64,000 nucleotides of DNA from contig NC_053040.3 in NCBI RefSeq assembly GCF_002575655.3, positions 157,605,148 through 157,669,147 of the forward strand. The letters run 5' to 3'. The translations under genes and the position numbers were made by a program. The notes below the pieces were generated by a model, which was not told where the DNA came from, made no database searches, and saw only the letters and a program-made list of their open reading frames with translations. Origin of the DNA: Aegilops tauschii subsp. strangulata. Lineage: Eukaryota > Streptophyta > Magnoliopsida > Poales > Poaceae. Of this stretch, positions 35,167-46,795 are shown one piece after another; within the stretch, counting starts at the first letter, position 1, and the number at the start of each line of letters is the position of its first letter.

Positions 35167-35685
35167 TGTGAGGCCCGATCCGACTCCACGAGTCAGGTGT
35201 GATCCTACTCGGACTCGGATCCAGGCCGAACAAACTTTGGGCTTTAGGATCCGTGCGAGGCCCAAGTGTTGAGCCCGTGACTGATGCCTATATATAGTGG
35301 GAGTGCGGCACAGTCATTCGGTTGATCGCTTCAGCGTTGTCACTAGGTTTTGAATGTGTTGCCAATAGCCACCTCCACTCGCTGCTGACAGTGTGATCGG
35401 ACCTAGCAGTCCGCCGCACAGTGTTCCTCCTGCACGCGCGGATACCGTTAGAGGCGGTGCGCTTGCGCCGCTCCGGCGAACCAGTACATGGGATCTGACA
35501 ACCAGCTGTTCGAGGGAGATCGGACGAGGAGGAGACGAACCCCACGGGCGCGCTACCCTAACTCTTCTTCCGCTGCACGACACTACGCGTTTAGTGGTAA
35601 CGATTCGTGATCCATCTCTATTAGCATGTTCCTGGATGCTTTGCGGGTAGGAAATTTTAATTTGCAGTCGACGCACCCTACCATA
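35167..35685 (+). mobile_element. Candidate solo LTR
   Basis: Starts tgtgaggccc, contains TATA box ctatatatag near 35288-35297, and ends near ccctaccata. gaacc occurs on both sides (35162-35166 and 35686-35690), which fits a 5-bp target-site duplication. Against this, the end is TA and not CA, and the Gypsy frame on the left does not visibly continue on the right. It may instead be a truncated LTR. Confidence 0.45.
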
Positions 35686-37690
35686 GAACCCAATAGTTAG
35701 AAGGTGCACCAGATTTAGCATTGCATCAAACTACACATTTGCACTTGCTTAACAAGAATATTATTCAGCTAAAATAACAAGAATGTTATTGCACAATAAA
35801 TGCATCTAAATTAACACACAATCAAATTAAGCATTTTCTTTTACCAACAAGAGACATCATAAGTCATTTAACTAGGTGCATGAATCATTTTAAACTACGA
35901 TAAGACTTTGAACGAGAAACGTGAAGGGAAGAGAGTCACATATATATTACATTCAATCTTACACTTTATCTCATTGAGAAACAGTATAACAGAGCGACCA
36001 CCGAGCCACCACAGTGATTTTGTTCGCCATCCATTGGATCCTTTAACGAGCGGTACAGATTTTGCCTCGCGTCTCCTGATGCTGCAGCCCATCGTCTCTT
36101 GGGCCGCTGCTCCGGAGGTTGATTTAGTAGAGTTGTGGTTAACTGGGCTTATGTTGGGCTGGTAACATTATCTGCCCCGCTCAGCTCGCACCGGCAGCAA
36201 AGCGCATTCTCGCCGTAAAAAAATATGCAAATCGGATTCCTTTGCGGCGGCGGGCGCAAATTGCTCGACAGCAGCGGCGTATGGCGTTGCTCGCGGAGCC
36301 GAAGGGAGGTGATGGCGATTGCTCATGATGGCTTCGCGAGCTGACGGCGGCGGCTCCTGCGTGAGGAGCTCATCGATGACCCCGCCGAGCGACAGTCCGA
36401 CGCCCTCTCTACCAACTGCAACGGCGGTACGGCAGCCATCGGGGCTCATGTTGATTGGCCCCGCGAAGCCGAACGGAGACAGCCGATAGTGCCTGATGTC
36501 GCCAAGGTAAAGACATCCCCAAAGAGGATGTCGCTCCGAATGGCCGAATCGATCGCTTGGTGTCGGGATGCAAGGTGCAAGCAGGAGCGCGGGAATGGAA
36601 GGGTGAGAACAGCAACAACTGCTTCTCTCTGGTTGTGCTTTGTCTCGGAGCTCGCCGGTGGCGTTGTCAATCCACTGCCATCCTCTGTCTCTTCCTTAAT
36701 GGACACCAAACAGCATAACTGCACACTGCAGTTCCTGCCCTGCTCTCCGTGATCTACCTCCCTGTTCAGGTATCTTATGGATGCTAACTGAACGATTGCC
36801 TAATGTTTCTCATGAATCCAGCATTCAGTTTTAAGCCTAACAATGCATATGATTAACTGAACATTTTCTGAGTACATTTTGCTGTGATGCATTAAGTCAT
36901 ACATGCACCAAACCAAAGTTGAAAACTCAACTTCAACTGTCCATTGTTTTTGTTAGGACTTCAGAAACAAGAACCAGCCAGGTCACTCTTGTGCTAAAGA
37001 TGGCTCCTAATTAAAGAAAGGATATTTCTTTAGAAAATCTGAAGAAATAACGCCTGAAGGAAAAATGCACCATGTCACTTAGAAATATCAAGGTAATCCT
37101 TCAGAATTTTTTTATGTTTTCCTGTGTTCTTTTTTTTCAGTAATGTGGTTGCCGAGGAAGGCTTCGTATCATCTTCCTCACATTTTTCGAAGCTTTATTT
37201 ATAGCGCAATGCTCTGGCAAGAGTTCAAGTATCAGATCATCTTTTTTTATGACCATATGTGTGTTTATTCTTTTCAATCTCATACCATGAATGAATGTTG
37301 GAATTTCAAAGGAATTTAATTCGTCCACATTTCTTATATACGTCTAACGTTCGTTCATCAAAATGGATGGTCGTGGCATGGCAATGTGCGCCCAATCTTC
37401 ACTTCCACACTACAACCACAAACCCAAATGTATGAATCAAGTTATGCAAACTCAACATTCGTGTTTGGTAACTTCATGTATTTATGGATATTTTAATTAA
37501 TTCATTAAAAAATGAACAGGCGCGGCAACGCGCGTCAACGTGATCTAGTGCTCACGTATATACAACCCCTACATTCGTATATCCATCTCTTACATCAACA
37601 TATCTCATCGCACACCTTCCTCCGCATATAAATATATAGACCATTGCAAGTGCATAAGGAGACATAAATTTCACAAATTGCAAGTGCATA
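35686..37690. other. Low-copy stretch, no gene identified
   Basis: AT-rich to about 36100. 36170-36750 is GC-rich with overlapping frames on both strands (for example minus 36168-36449 and 36446-36724), none of which I recognise. AT-rich again after that. It may be an old gene fragment or promoter region. Confidence 0.4.
37529..37548 (+). mobile_element. Possible Helitron 3' terminus
   Basis: gCGCGgcaaCGCGc can form a small GC hairpin and is followed about 12 bases later by CTAG at 37545-37548 and then T. This is the usual order at plant Helitron 3' ends (hairpin, CTRR, insertion before T). I did not find a matching 5' TC end to the left. Confidence 0.35.
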
Positions 37691-37728
37691 GTGTCAAAAG
37701 GCGTATTATATTTTAATACGAAGGGGGT
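37691..37728 (+). mobile_element. Stowaway-type MITE end fragment
   Basis: gtgtcaaaaggcg...ttaatacgaagggggta has the right-end structure of a Triticeae Stowaway element, ending at TA. No left terminal repeat was seen nearby. Confidence 0.5.
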
Positions 37729-37841
37729 ATATCACATAGGATCCACAGAAACTAGCGTATTTATGAAAATACATATGGAAGCCACAGAGTAAGCACAACA
37801 CAGATTGTACATGTAGATACAAATGCTAGCAAATTGACCGC

Positions 37842-38022
37842 TGGTTTGCTGCCAAAAATTGGCATGCCAATGTTTGGCATTGTGCCAAATATTGGCAACT
37901 ATTTGGTTGACTACAAGTTGTTTTGCTTATCTCACATAAAGTTACCAATAGTTGGCAAGTCTAGGTATTGCCAATAGTTAACAGTGCCAACATTTGGCAA
38001 GCCAAATATTGATAGCAAACCA
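37842..38022. mobile_element. MITE-like element with terminal inverted repeats
   Basis: The left end TGGTTTGCTgCCAAAAATTGGC matches the reverse complement of the right end (TGGTTTGCTatCAATATTTGGC) over about 22 bases with four or five differences. The interior is full of TTGGCA/TGCCAA words, so it can fold extensively. About 180 bp and non-coding. No clear target-site duplication. Confidence 0.6.
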
Positions 38023-38340
38023 ATTATGCTCTAAAACCTTATAAACATGTGAATAGGTAACTATTTGCTGCTAAAACTTATTTGCCTAAGTGTAACTCAG
38101 CTATTGTAACAACGAATGATTTTTGTTGCTATGTCAAACATTATGTGTATCATTGGTGTCCTTATTTATTGTCATGCATGACACATAGTAGTATAGAATT
38201 TATTATGATACCCAACCCTCTCTTTCTTCATTTAATTCTATATCATCTCATCAAAATGCCTAGTTGCCATGCATGATACTACTAGTTATGATACTCAGCC
38301 TAAAAGTGAAATAATCATCGGACCAATAATATACATTAGT

Positions 38341-38371
38341 GTCACTCTTATATTATGGGACAAAGGGAGTA
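38341..38371 (+). mobile_element. Stowaway-type MITE end fragment
   Basis: gtcactcttatattatgggacaaagggagta is a typical Stowaway right end with the TA target dinucleotide. The left end was not found, so it is probably truncated. Confidence 0.55.
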
Positions 38372-38414
38372 TATATTAGTCAATAATTGTTACTTGATTT
38401 TTTGAACCCTATCA

Positions 38415-39419
38415 TCACTTGATTTGATCTACAGAAGAAGCTATGAATTGAACACAAGCCTGACGGAGCCTCTGGCAGTGATGCTTCTCTGCTAAAGTCA
38501 ACGTGGTCACCACGGTATTGGCCTCAAGGGTCTTGGAGAGGGCGGTTTCACATATTAGCTTCAACCTTTGAATATCGTACCGGTCCGCAGCCGCAAGCAG
38601 ATCCATGACAAGCTCCCTCTTACGGTCTCCGTCCACGTCGCGTATGGCGGCAGGGAGCGAGTCCATGTAGATGTAGTAGAGGAGAGCGTCGAAGGCCTCA
38701 GGCTGCATGTCGTTAATGTCGACGCACCCGCTGGAGAACCCCAGCCCCCCGCCACGCACGACGCCCGCCATGAATGCCGGCGCCCTCATGGCCAGCACGG
38801 TCCGGTGGGCGCGGAAGCCCTGCCCTCCGACCAGGAAGCCGACGTCCGCCCCGGCCTGGGACTCGTACATCCTGGCGAGGTCGCGGTGCAGGTCCGAGGG
38901 CGGGTCCCCCTCGTCCGGCGCGGCCGCCCAGGTGACCACGGTCGGGTACATGAAGACGGTGACCACGCACTCGATGACGAGGCGGTCGCCGTGGACGAGC
39001 CCCCACGACGGCGACTCCAGCTTGCTCCTCTTGACGAACTTGCTGGTGCTGGGCGCGAACCTGCTGAGGTCGGAGGTGAAGAGCGTGGGCGGGGTGCGCG
39101 ACACCAGGGAGGGCGCGCCCGGGCGCTGGCCGACGACGGTCAGGTCGCAGGACGCGCGCACGCGGGCGCCGGCGCTCAGGAGCTCCAGGTAGACGGACAC
39201 GTACTTGGGCTTCAGGTACCCGCAGGGGTAGTAGCGGATGTTCCAGTCGAAGCCGCCGACGGCGAAGGCGCCCGAGCTGATGTACACGTTGGGGCCGAGG
39301 AGCTTGTGCTGGCTGTACCCGCGGATGTCGAACACGTGCTTGCGCTGCACCGTCTCCGGGGTGCACGTCGACGTCGACGCCGCCGTCTCCAGCACCGTCT
39401 TTGCGCTCGACGCCGGCAT
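38415..39419 (-). CDS. MATH-BTB domain protein (CUL3 adaptor, BPM-like)
   Basis: 334 residues from one exon. Residues about 26-156 form a MATH domain (FDIRGYSQHK start, FDWNIRYYPCGY, a VHGDRLVIEC strand). This domain binds substrates in this family. Residues about 190-300 form a BTB/POZ domain (ADVGFLVGGQGFRAHRTVLA, then FDALLYYIYMDSLP), which binds CULLIN3; the C-terminal 35 residues resemble the start of a BACK helix pair. Known family role: adaptor of CUL3 ubiquitin ligases, with large lineage-specific expansion in grasses, often as single-exon copies like this one. The start at 39417-39419 gives a normal short Ser/Thr/Ala-rich leader. The gene ends with two stop codons in a row and is slightly shorter than typical members. 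Strong GC bias (third-position GC) is normal for grass genes. No lesions; likely functional. Confidence 0.93.
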   Translation of the reverse strand: MPASSAKTVLETAASTSTCTPETVQRKHVFDIRGYSQHKLLGPNVYISSGAFAVGGFDWNIRYYPCGYLKPKYVSVYLELLSAGARVRASCDLTVVGQRPGAPSLVSRTPPTLFTSDLSRFAPSTSKFVKRSKLESPSWGLVHGDRLVIECVVTVFMYPTVVTWAAAPDEGDPPSDLHRDLARMYESQAGADVGFLVGGQGFRAHRTVLAMRAPAFMAGVVRGGGLGFSSGCVDINDMQPEAFDALLYYIYMDSLPAAIRDVDGDRKRELVMDLLAAADRYDIQRLKLICETALSKTLEANTVVTTLTLAEKHHCQRLRQACVQFIASSVDQIK

Positions 39420-40489
39420 GATGGATCGGATCTAGTGATAGTAGATTAGTAGATTGACCTACGCGCGTACTCCTGTATAACGAAGTGCCTAACAGAATTC
39501 CGTTATATCGGTCCGTGATGAACTACATAAAGTATGTCGTCAATCACTGGGAGACTCGTGGACAAAGAGTCCTACCTACCTGCCGACTCAAATCACATAA
39601 GTCTCTTGGACCCGAGTATTTTGGAATTTCGTCTCCGCCGTGATGAAGTTGAACACAACTGTCATCGATCGGCAGGTTCAAGTGCAACGGAAAAACGAAA
39701 TCGCAGTGTTTTGGGGGGGTCTTCTCATCGCGCGCGACTGTTCGTGCATTTTTCCCCTAGACTAGATTCGTTTTTTGAAATATAAATATCTCATGAATCT
39801 CATGAACCATTCGTCCAAATTACAAACTGTTTTTACTGTTGCATTTTTTACGTTGAGATCTTCAAAAACCACATACCATGTTGATAGGTTTCGACGAATA
39901 CTTTTCCGAGTGAAAATTGTGCTCTCAAAGTGATCTAACTCGGCCTCATAAACTGTGCTAACTCGTGCTTTCAAGTGAACTAACTTGTGCTCCCAAAATG
40001 AACCGACTCATGCTCTTGAACTGTAGTAACTTATGCTTCCAGGTGAACTAGCTTGTGCTCCCGCGAGGGGTGAATCACGCCTTGTGAAGCACACTTGTGC
40101 TTCCAACGTGAACTAACCTGCGCTTCCACGAGTACCAACTCATGTTTACAATGCGACCCGTCAAAAAAAACTCATGTTTACAATGCGAAGCACAAACTGT
40201 ACTTCCGAATGAACATACGTGATTCCACGTGAAGCACCCATGTGCTTCCAAGAAAACTCAAGAAAATAAATAAACCAAATACAAAAAAAATAAGAAAACC
40301 AGGCAAAAAACAAACCCCCAAAAAAATACAGGAACATAATCAGAGATAGTGGCGTCTTCAGAAGACTGGAGACAGGAACGTAATCTTCATAATTCAAGTG
40401 AAACAGTTCCAGGAATACAAGAGGGACCAAAAAACAAAAAAACAAATCCGAGGCGGTAAGGTAGGAATCAAAATGCATACGTGTAGCAA
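39420..40489. other. Intergenic region between BTB gene and YIF1, degenerate repeat
   Basis: 39420-39520 would be the BTB promoter side; no clear TATA. 39925-40260 is a degenerate repeat of about 25-30 bases built on (a/g)cttgtgcttcca(g/a)gtgaacta. 40160-40490 is A-rich and opposite to the YIF1 3' end. No gene seen. Confidence 0.6.
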
Positions 40490-40720
40490 TTCATCTCCAT
40501 CCTATCCCAAGTGACCATATTTCACTCGCCTCCAGCAGAAAACTAGTTACATGCGCTTTCATCTGTTTATCCAGACATCTCTACTAGCTTCACAAGAGTC
40601 TTAAGCAATTAGGTGAGCTATTACCAAGTTCACCAGGAGAAGTTAACCACGAGTGTATCCTGCACAGCATCCTCCTAAAGTTCGATTCACGTTACCAAGC
40701 TCGACCATAAGACGGGAAGA

Positions 40721-41876
40721 TCAACCACTGATGTTGCCGAGCCAAAACAGCATCGGGAACTGAACAACCGCCAGGAAGAGCAGAAAGTAGTGGTTTCGAC
40801 TCGGATGCCGCTCGTAACTCCTTGGTCCACCCAGAAGAACCCTCTTCATGGTCTTCACGAGGAACACGCCAGTGCAGAGACAGAACCATGGCATGATGAA
40901 GTAGTATAAGTAGCTCCAGAAGATGCGGGCCAGCATCGCAAGAGATGTGCCAGCAAATCCATACCCAGCATACGCCACAATGTCTAGCAATGGCGCTTCA
41001 CCACTGCCCAGGGAGTACAGCAAACCTTTGATGAGGACGACTTGCAGAAACCAGCCAACTAGACCTCTCGTGAATTGTAGGGTCAGTGCCTCAGGGGTAA
41101 ACCTGCATCACCGAACAAATCACATTTAGACGATTCAGTCATGTAAAGTGTTCAGTGGTTCTCCAGATAGAAGATGCGGAGTGCTTCACACTGTATTTAC
41201 CTTCCAAGGACCCCCAATGCGTATCCAGCAATGACAATGTAGGTGCCAAACGCCATCAAAGGGATGTACAGGTCTGGTGCATTGATATCCTGAATTGGAG
41301 GTTTGTACGATAGCCTTCCTCCTACAGGTTCAGTTATTCTCGTCCAATGGCCCTTAAGGAAGACAATAAATGCAATATGCATGTTATGAGACTTCAGAGT
41401 ATGCAAATCTTGCAAGGAAGCTCTATTATTTTAATAAAATGATGTGGGGTGTAAGCCCTGCAATCTTCAAGGTCAAAAAAAAAATCTTGCAAGGAAAAAA
41501 AGGAGAGAGGACAACAGCGCTTACCCTGTGAAAGAAAGGGAACAAGACGACCTTCAGTTTGTTCCTCACATACTGGCTGTTGACTTGAAAATAGTACTGA
41601 GGATCGGATAAATATTGAGTAATCTGACACAATCAAGTGAGGTTAGCTTGGCAGGTTTCAAAAATATTATCCACAAAAGAGAATTGAATAAAGTTGAAGA
41701 CATACATTGCTCTGCATGAACTCAGAACTCGAACCAAGAAATTTCTCTCCATATGCTCCAAGTCCAGTACGGATCAGTCCAGGTCCAGCACCATACATGG
41801 CACTTTCAAAAGGATTTGGTGGTGCATTTGCAGGCCTAGGACCTAAGCCACCTAGATCACTATTCATTGCTGCCAT
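40721..41876 (-). CDS. YIF1: YIF1-family protein (Yip1-interacting factor), four coding exons
   Basis: Coding exons: 41876-41706, 41623-41525, 41352-41201, 41102-40721 (267 codons, then TGA). All introns are GT-AG and phases join cleanly: after residue 57, after residue 90, and inside an Arg codon after residue 140. The N-terminus is a Pro/Asn-rich cytosolic segment ([23 protein letters not shown]). Residues about 85-265 are the Yif1/Hrf1 domain with several membrane helices ([57 protein letters not shown]). YIF1 pairs with YIP1 proteins and acts in ER-to-Golgi vesicle traffic. Arabidopsis members are about the same length. Upstream of the ATG there is an acceptor (exon edge at 41884), so the ATG lies in the second exon. 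No lesions seen; likely functional. Confidence 0.93.
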
Positions 41877-42385
41877 GATAATAACTGAGCAGACAGTTAG
41901 AAAACAATGTATTCAGAACAGTATAACAAAAGAAAACTGTGCTCAAAAGTATTTTGCGACAAGTTGAAGTCAAGAATCGTAAGATGGTCTGAATCCAATT
42001 GATGATCAACAAACAGTAATCAAAATTCGAAAGTAATACTAAGTTCATTATGATCCCAACTCCCAAGTCAAGAGAAGGAAAGAACAGCAGAAACAAATCA
42101 TAGCTCAATGAATTTCATGACATAACACCCATCCTTCCAAGATGAAGTGGTGATGCTAACGAGAATGTGTCATAAAACTACTTTGACGGAAATAAAAGGA
42201 AAGACAGGTGATCCACATCAGCACATCTCATTTTGGCTGGTGCAGCCTGTTGCCTTAGTTTAACAACTAACATTCTGCAGTAATATGATGGCTAACAGGA
42301 AGTATTGTCCGTTAAGACTCTTCTTGGCCAAAGAAAAGTGCATCAGGTTATCATTGCACTGATCTGAGGTCATTCCATAATCTTT

Positions 42386-42510
42386 ACAACAACAACAACA
42401 ACAACAACAACAAAGCCTTTAGTCCCAAACAAGTTGAGGCAGGCTAGAGCTGAAACCCAAAACAACTCAACCAACTCATGGTTCTGGCACATGGATAGCA
42501 AGCTTCCATT
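42386..42510 (-). mobile_element. Au-type SINE fragment in YIF1 first intron
   Basis: A run of caa repeats (42386-42412) is followed by agcctttagtcccaaacaag and aggctagag. Read on the minus strand this is the 3' tail of the Au SINE, ending in TTG repeats. Similarity continues to about 42510; the 5' tRNA-like head is missing. It lies in the sense orientation of the gene. Confidence 0.7.
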
Positions 42511-43159
42511 AACTGGATAAATAAATTTTAAAGCAAACAAAGCCACCATGGCAATTGAGTGCACGGTCCTAAATCCAAGAAACTGCAAATTGTCTTTACA
42601 AACAGTGTGTTATGGTACATATTGGTGATTTTACCAGTTCCCTTAATTACCTGTTCTGATGAACTACAAAAGTAACAGGATCCTCAAGGCTTACCCAATG
42701 TTCCACTTCCATCCACCAATCCAGTTACTCTCAGATCTACTACACGCTACTCTAAAACTTCTTTCCAGAAAGATACCCACACTAATCTATACTTCCCTTT
42801 AACCTCCAATAGCAGGGCAGCCGCCGTAAACTACATTCCTCCTGATCCCATCCCAAATTCCAGGGGCGGACCTAACGTGGGGCACGCGGGATCAGTCGAA
42901 CCCCCTAGTTTCTTCCAATTTCGAAACGAATTGCTACCCGTGGTCAACGCAGCAACGGAATACGATGGGGCGGGATGGATCGGAGTGCCCACTAAGGTTT
43001 GCATCAGATTGCTCACAGCAAAGACAACTCGTACAATACAAGTATCTCAGAACAATCCAAGCAAGCTAGGGTTCATCGCAGACAGGGCGGATCTAGATGG
43101 TGCGCCGGGGCGTGCACCAGCGCAAACCCAAAATTTGTGGAGGTTAGTTTGGGGTTTAC

Positions 43160-43345
43160 CTCAGGAACCAATGCCGTCCAAGATCGCGGACGGGGTGGGG
43201 GCGGCAGGGGGGGCGATGAGGTGGAAGTGGAACGGGGACGGGGACGGGGACGGCGACGGCAGTGACGCGCGTGAGAGGCGGAGTGTTGGGGGTGGCTGGT
43301 GAGGCGTCGGCGGTGTCGTAGGATGCGGCACGGCGGAAACTGTAG
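43160..43345 (-). other. Probable 5' UTR exon and promoter region of YIF1
   Basis: On the minus strand cattggttcctgag is followed by gtaaac, a good donor at 43160/43159. The acceptor is at 41885-41886, giving an intron of about 1.27 kb. GC-rich, with a ggggac repeat. The transcription start is not fixed; I place it between 43300 and 43430. Confidence 0.5.
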
Positions 43346-46300
43346 GGCACGGCGGTGGTAGACTACTCTGGGTCTAGAGCCGCGTTCGCCGTTGGGTCAG
43401 ATTGGAGCTTGGGCAATCAGAAAAGGAATTTTTCTTTTCTCTTTTTTAACGCAGTACAAGGCACAAGCACACCCTACCCGATAAGCACTTCTAAGATATT
43501 AAGCCGACACATCTCTACTCCTAATGAAGCAGTTGGTAGCCTGATACTCCGATTTTATTTTCATTTGATTTTTTGTCGTCCCACCTCGCACCACCCCCAC
43601 TCAACTCCTGGTTTTTCTCCATCCACCGATTTGTTTCCAAACCGAAACCCCTCCATCGATTTTTCCCCGAACAGAAACCCCCTCTCGTCCTGTCATCTCT
43701 CGGTCTCCAAAAAACTCACCCTCGGACGGCTAGGGTTCCATCCGCCTTTGCCTCACCTGCAACTGCAACAACCCAATCTCCTCGCCCCACGTGATTCCCG
43801 GGGTGCCGTTCTTACGGCGGCGGACGGAGACTCCGATGCGGAGGCGCGCAAGGGGGAAGCGGACGAGCGAAGGCCATGGCTGGGGAGAAAGTCGTGCGCC
43901 GCCATAGGGACAGGAGCATTAGCGCCGGATCCAGGTACGCCCTCGGCCAAGTCACGGCATGATGCCCTCCGGTAGGTCCATGCCGTAGCCCAGGTCGGGA
44001 TCGGGCTGACAACGGCAACGACCACTACGTTCGACCATGCCCACATGGTCCCAGCCCCCAAGTCCATGGCACAAGTACCACTACCAGCGGGTTAAACCGA
44101 TGGATGTTGGTAGTTTGATCTTGTTGTGTCAGACCAGTATGATGTCTATGGATGTGTCTTTAAGATCGGTGAGGCATCAAAAAAGTTGACGTGAAGAACT
44201 TGTGCAGGACGAGTTAAAACGATTCAGATCTGGCTCTTTTCCCCATCCCTCCATAGTTCTCCTTATGCTCTTGTGATTGCATTTTTTCAGTTTTACCATT
44301 GTTCCCATATGGCCGCAAGCAACCAAGACAACGGAAGCTAGCTAGCTCAGTGTGGCGCCGCTGAGGACAACGCCCAGCTGCTACGAGGTGATCCGCACAT
44401 AGGCGTCACGGACGGAACAGCAGGAGCAGCACTGACAGCTATTGCCCTACTGCAGTGATGCGGGCCAGAGCGAGCTGGGATGCATGTGGCGACGAGAGGA
44501 TGTATATGTCTACTCCTTCGTCTTCAACATGTCGATTACATGTGATTTTTTTTCTTTTCCCTTTTTACTTTTTATTACACATATGGATAAAGATTTTAGG
44601 TTGTGGCCTCGCTTTTCATTTAATGCTCAGGTGTGTCCTCTTGCAATGCAATATTATACATATTGGCAGCTTCTATTTTTGATGTGTGCTTTACTCTTCA
44701 TTACCATCCGGTAGGAGTAGAGATGTACCACAAAATGTGTTCATCCAGTAGCTGATGGTCTGGTCATTCTTCCCCAAGGTGTGGATCTATTTGGACTTTT
44801 TGCAGCTATGCTTGTGCTTGGTTTTACTGATTATGAGACATCTCCGTATGATTTTGGTTATCCGGTCATGTTTTCCTGCTGTATAAGCTTTGTCAGTTCT
44901 TGACATCTTCGTCGTTTTAGCCAATTCGGTGTTCTGTATGTTAACTTATCCATATCCTCATCCTAAGTTCATATGACAAGTGCCTGACAGAATTGTGCCT
45001 AGGAAGCGGACCCTAAAATTCTACAAGAGTCGAGCACTGCTACTACATGCCCTTTTAAAGAAACATGTAATCATTACAGATTGTCAAACTGACACATTTC
45101 TTATTTTCAGTACTTTAGACTGAAAATTGCTCATTTCTGACATGTTTCTTGCATTTCTGCCCATGCAGGTTGTTGAACTAACAAAATTTGTCTATTGGGT
45201 TTCCAATAGGTTAGAGACCGATCTTTAAAATCTAAGGAGGAGAGTCAATTATCATGCATTATAGATCCAATTCTCAAAATGGATTGATTGCTTGTCCAAA
45301 GAATGAGAGCCAACGGTGGACGCTTCATTTCTCTTCACCTAAGGTATTAATTATTTCAATGAAATTATATGGTTGCTATGCAGTACAAGTGAATTTTCTT
45401 CACACACATAAGCCATGCCATATTTTAGCCTGACATGCTCACCTTGTTGGGATGCTACTTTGGGGGTGGCAAATCGAGTTAATGAACTAGGTGAAATATG
45501 TAAGAGCTGAAAAACACTGTTGTAAGAGATCAATACTCATTCGCGGTCATTAGAAGTATGGTCATCTCAGGTCTTTAAAGTTTCACCGTTACAGTGAAAC
45601 TTGTGAGCAGGAAAGCAACACTGATAGAGAACACCGGCATTGCAAATACCCTCGTAACAATTGAAGGAGTAGGCTTCATGATCAGGGCATTGGGGTTTGG
45701 GAAGGACACCCATATCTTGCATCGGGGGATGTATATGGAGCATCAGAGACATAAGCACCTGGGATAGACATTAGCTCCGAGGCCATCTTTCGTCCTAAGA
45801 CATTAGTCATACATAAGTTACATTCAGATAAATATTTTACTTTTCCTAGGGACAGAACTACGAAACCTTTAGTCATGTGATCAAAGTAGATATCGCCTTA
45901 ATATTAAAGTCAATAAGAAATCAAATATTACTATTCATACATTTTGTTATGATGTCACAATGAGGACCATATCACTGTTGCTGGATCAAGGTTGTCGGTC
46001 GGCCCGGCTGATGAGGGGCACCGAATGAAGATGAGAGAGACATCGACAATGGAGGTGTGTGTCCAATCATTCTCTCATATCTGTAGACATGGAAGGCCTC
46101 ACTGGGAAAGCTGCTTGAGGGGGCATGCTACCAGGGGGTTTGCGCTCAAATTGGTTGGATGTGGTTTGTCGTTAATTGGTCGTGGGGAAAAGTTGTGTGC
46201 GAGGTGTCCACTGAAGGAACTTTGTTTGGGCACGTGGTCGTGATTGTCGATTCACAGTACTTATGTGCTACAATTAAATTTGTTCATCGTAAGTAACCTC

Positions 46301-46790
46301 TAATAGTCCAATAATTCTTATCTTTAGATCTTTCTGAGCCATGTACGGACATTACCGTGAATATGATCAATGTAGCATGTATAGCAATAAAATTGGAGAA
46401 GATGAAGGAATGGGGCATTTTGGTTAATCATGCAGGCCTAGAGTTTTCTAACTCGGAGCAAAGCCAGTGAATCCATCAGTTAAAGTTTGGCTTAAATCCA
46501 AACACGCCGCCAGACTTTTAGGCCATGGCTTCGGTAAATCAAGATTGGGAGACACCTTCGGCTTTCAAGCCATGGGGCATTTCGGTAAGTCAGGGGGTGG
46601 TGGCGGCTCCGCGGCATGAGTGCGGCGGCAGCTACGGAGCATGAGCGAGCATCGGGCGGGGACTAGAGGCAGGATGCAGGATGCTGGAGCATCATCTGTG
46701 GTGTAACACCGTGCGACGTTCGTCCAAAGTGTCGTGGAGGCCGAGCGAGGACGTTCGAAGTGAAGACGAGCAGCATAGGATGGCAAGGTG
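43346..46790. other. Low-copy region, no gene I can support
   Basis: 43513-43600 starts tctctactcctaatg and resembles a Helitron 5' end. 43876-43934 could be a first exon (atggctggggag... ccag then gtacgc), but no second exon joins it convincingly. 45120-45230 has acceptor-like sites. Minus 45567-45876 holds two short overlapping frames with a Cys/His-rich stretch. 46560-46795 is GC-rich and was cut by the Angela insertion; it resumes at 55289. None of these matches a family I know. Confidence 0.4.
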
Positions 46791-46795
46791 GGGGC

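Noticed and set aside
38568..39449. 293-codon plus-strand frame across the BTB gene
   Set aside because: Antisense shadow of a GC-rich coding exon; Val/Ala/Arg-rich with no domain, while the minus frame has clear MATH and BTB motifs.
42861..43120. Two aggggcggacc/agggcggatct words in the YIF1 first intron as MITE ends
   Set aside because: They are in the same orientation and not inverted, with no duplicated flank, so no element could be bounded.
43876..43934. Short exon-like frame with a good donor site
   Set aside because: No second exon, homologue or promoter could be supported; kept only as a remark.
45567..45876. Minus-strand frames with a Cys/His-rich tail
   Set aside because: Two short frames needing a frameshift, no recognised zinc-finger spacing.
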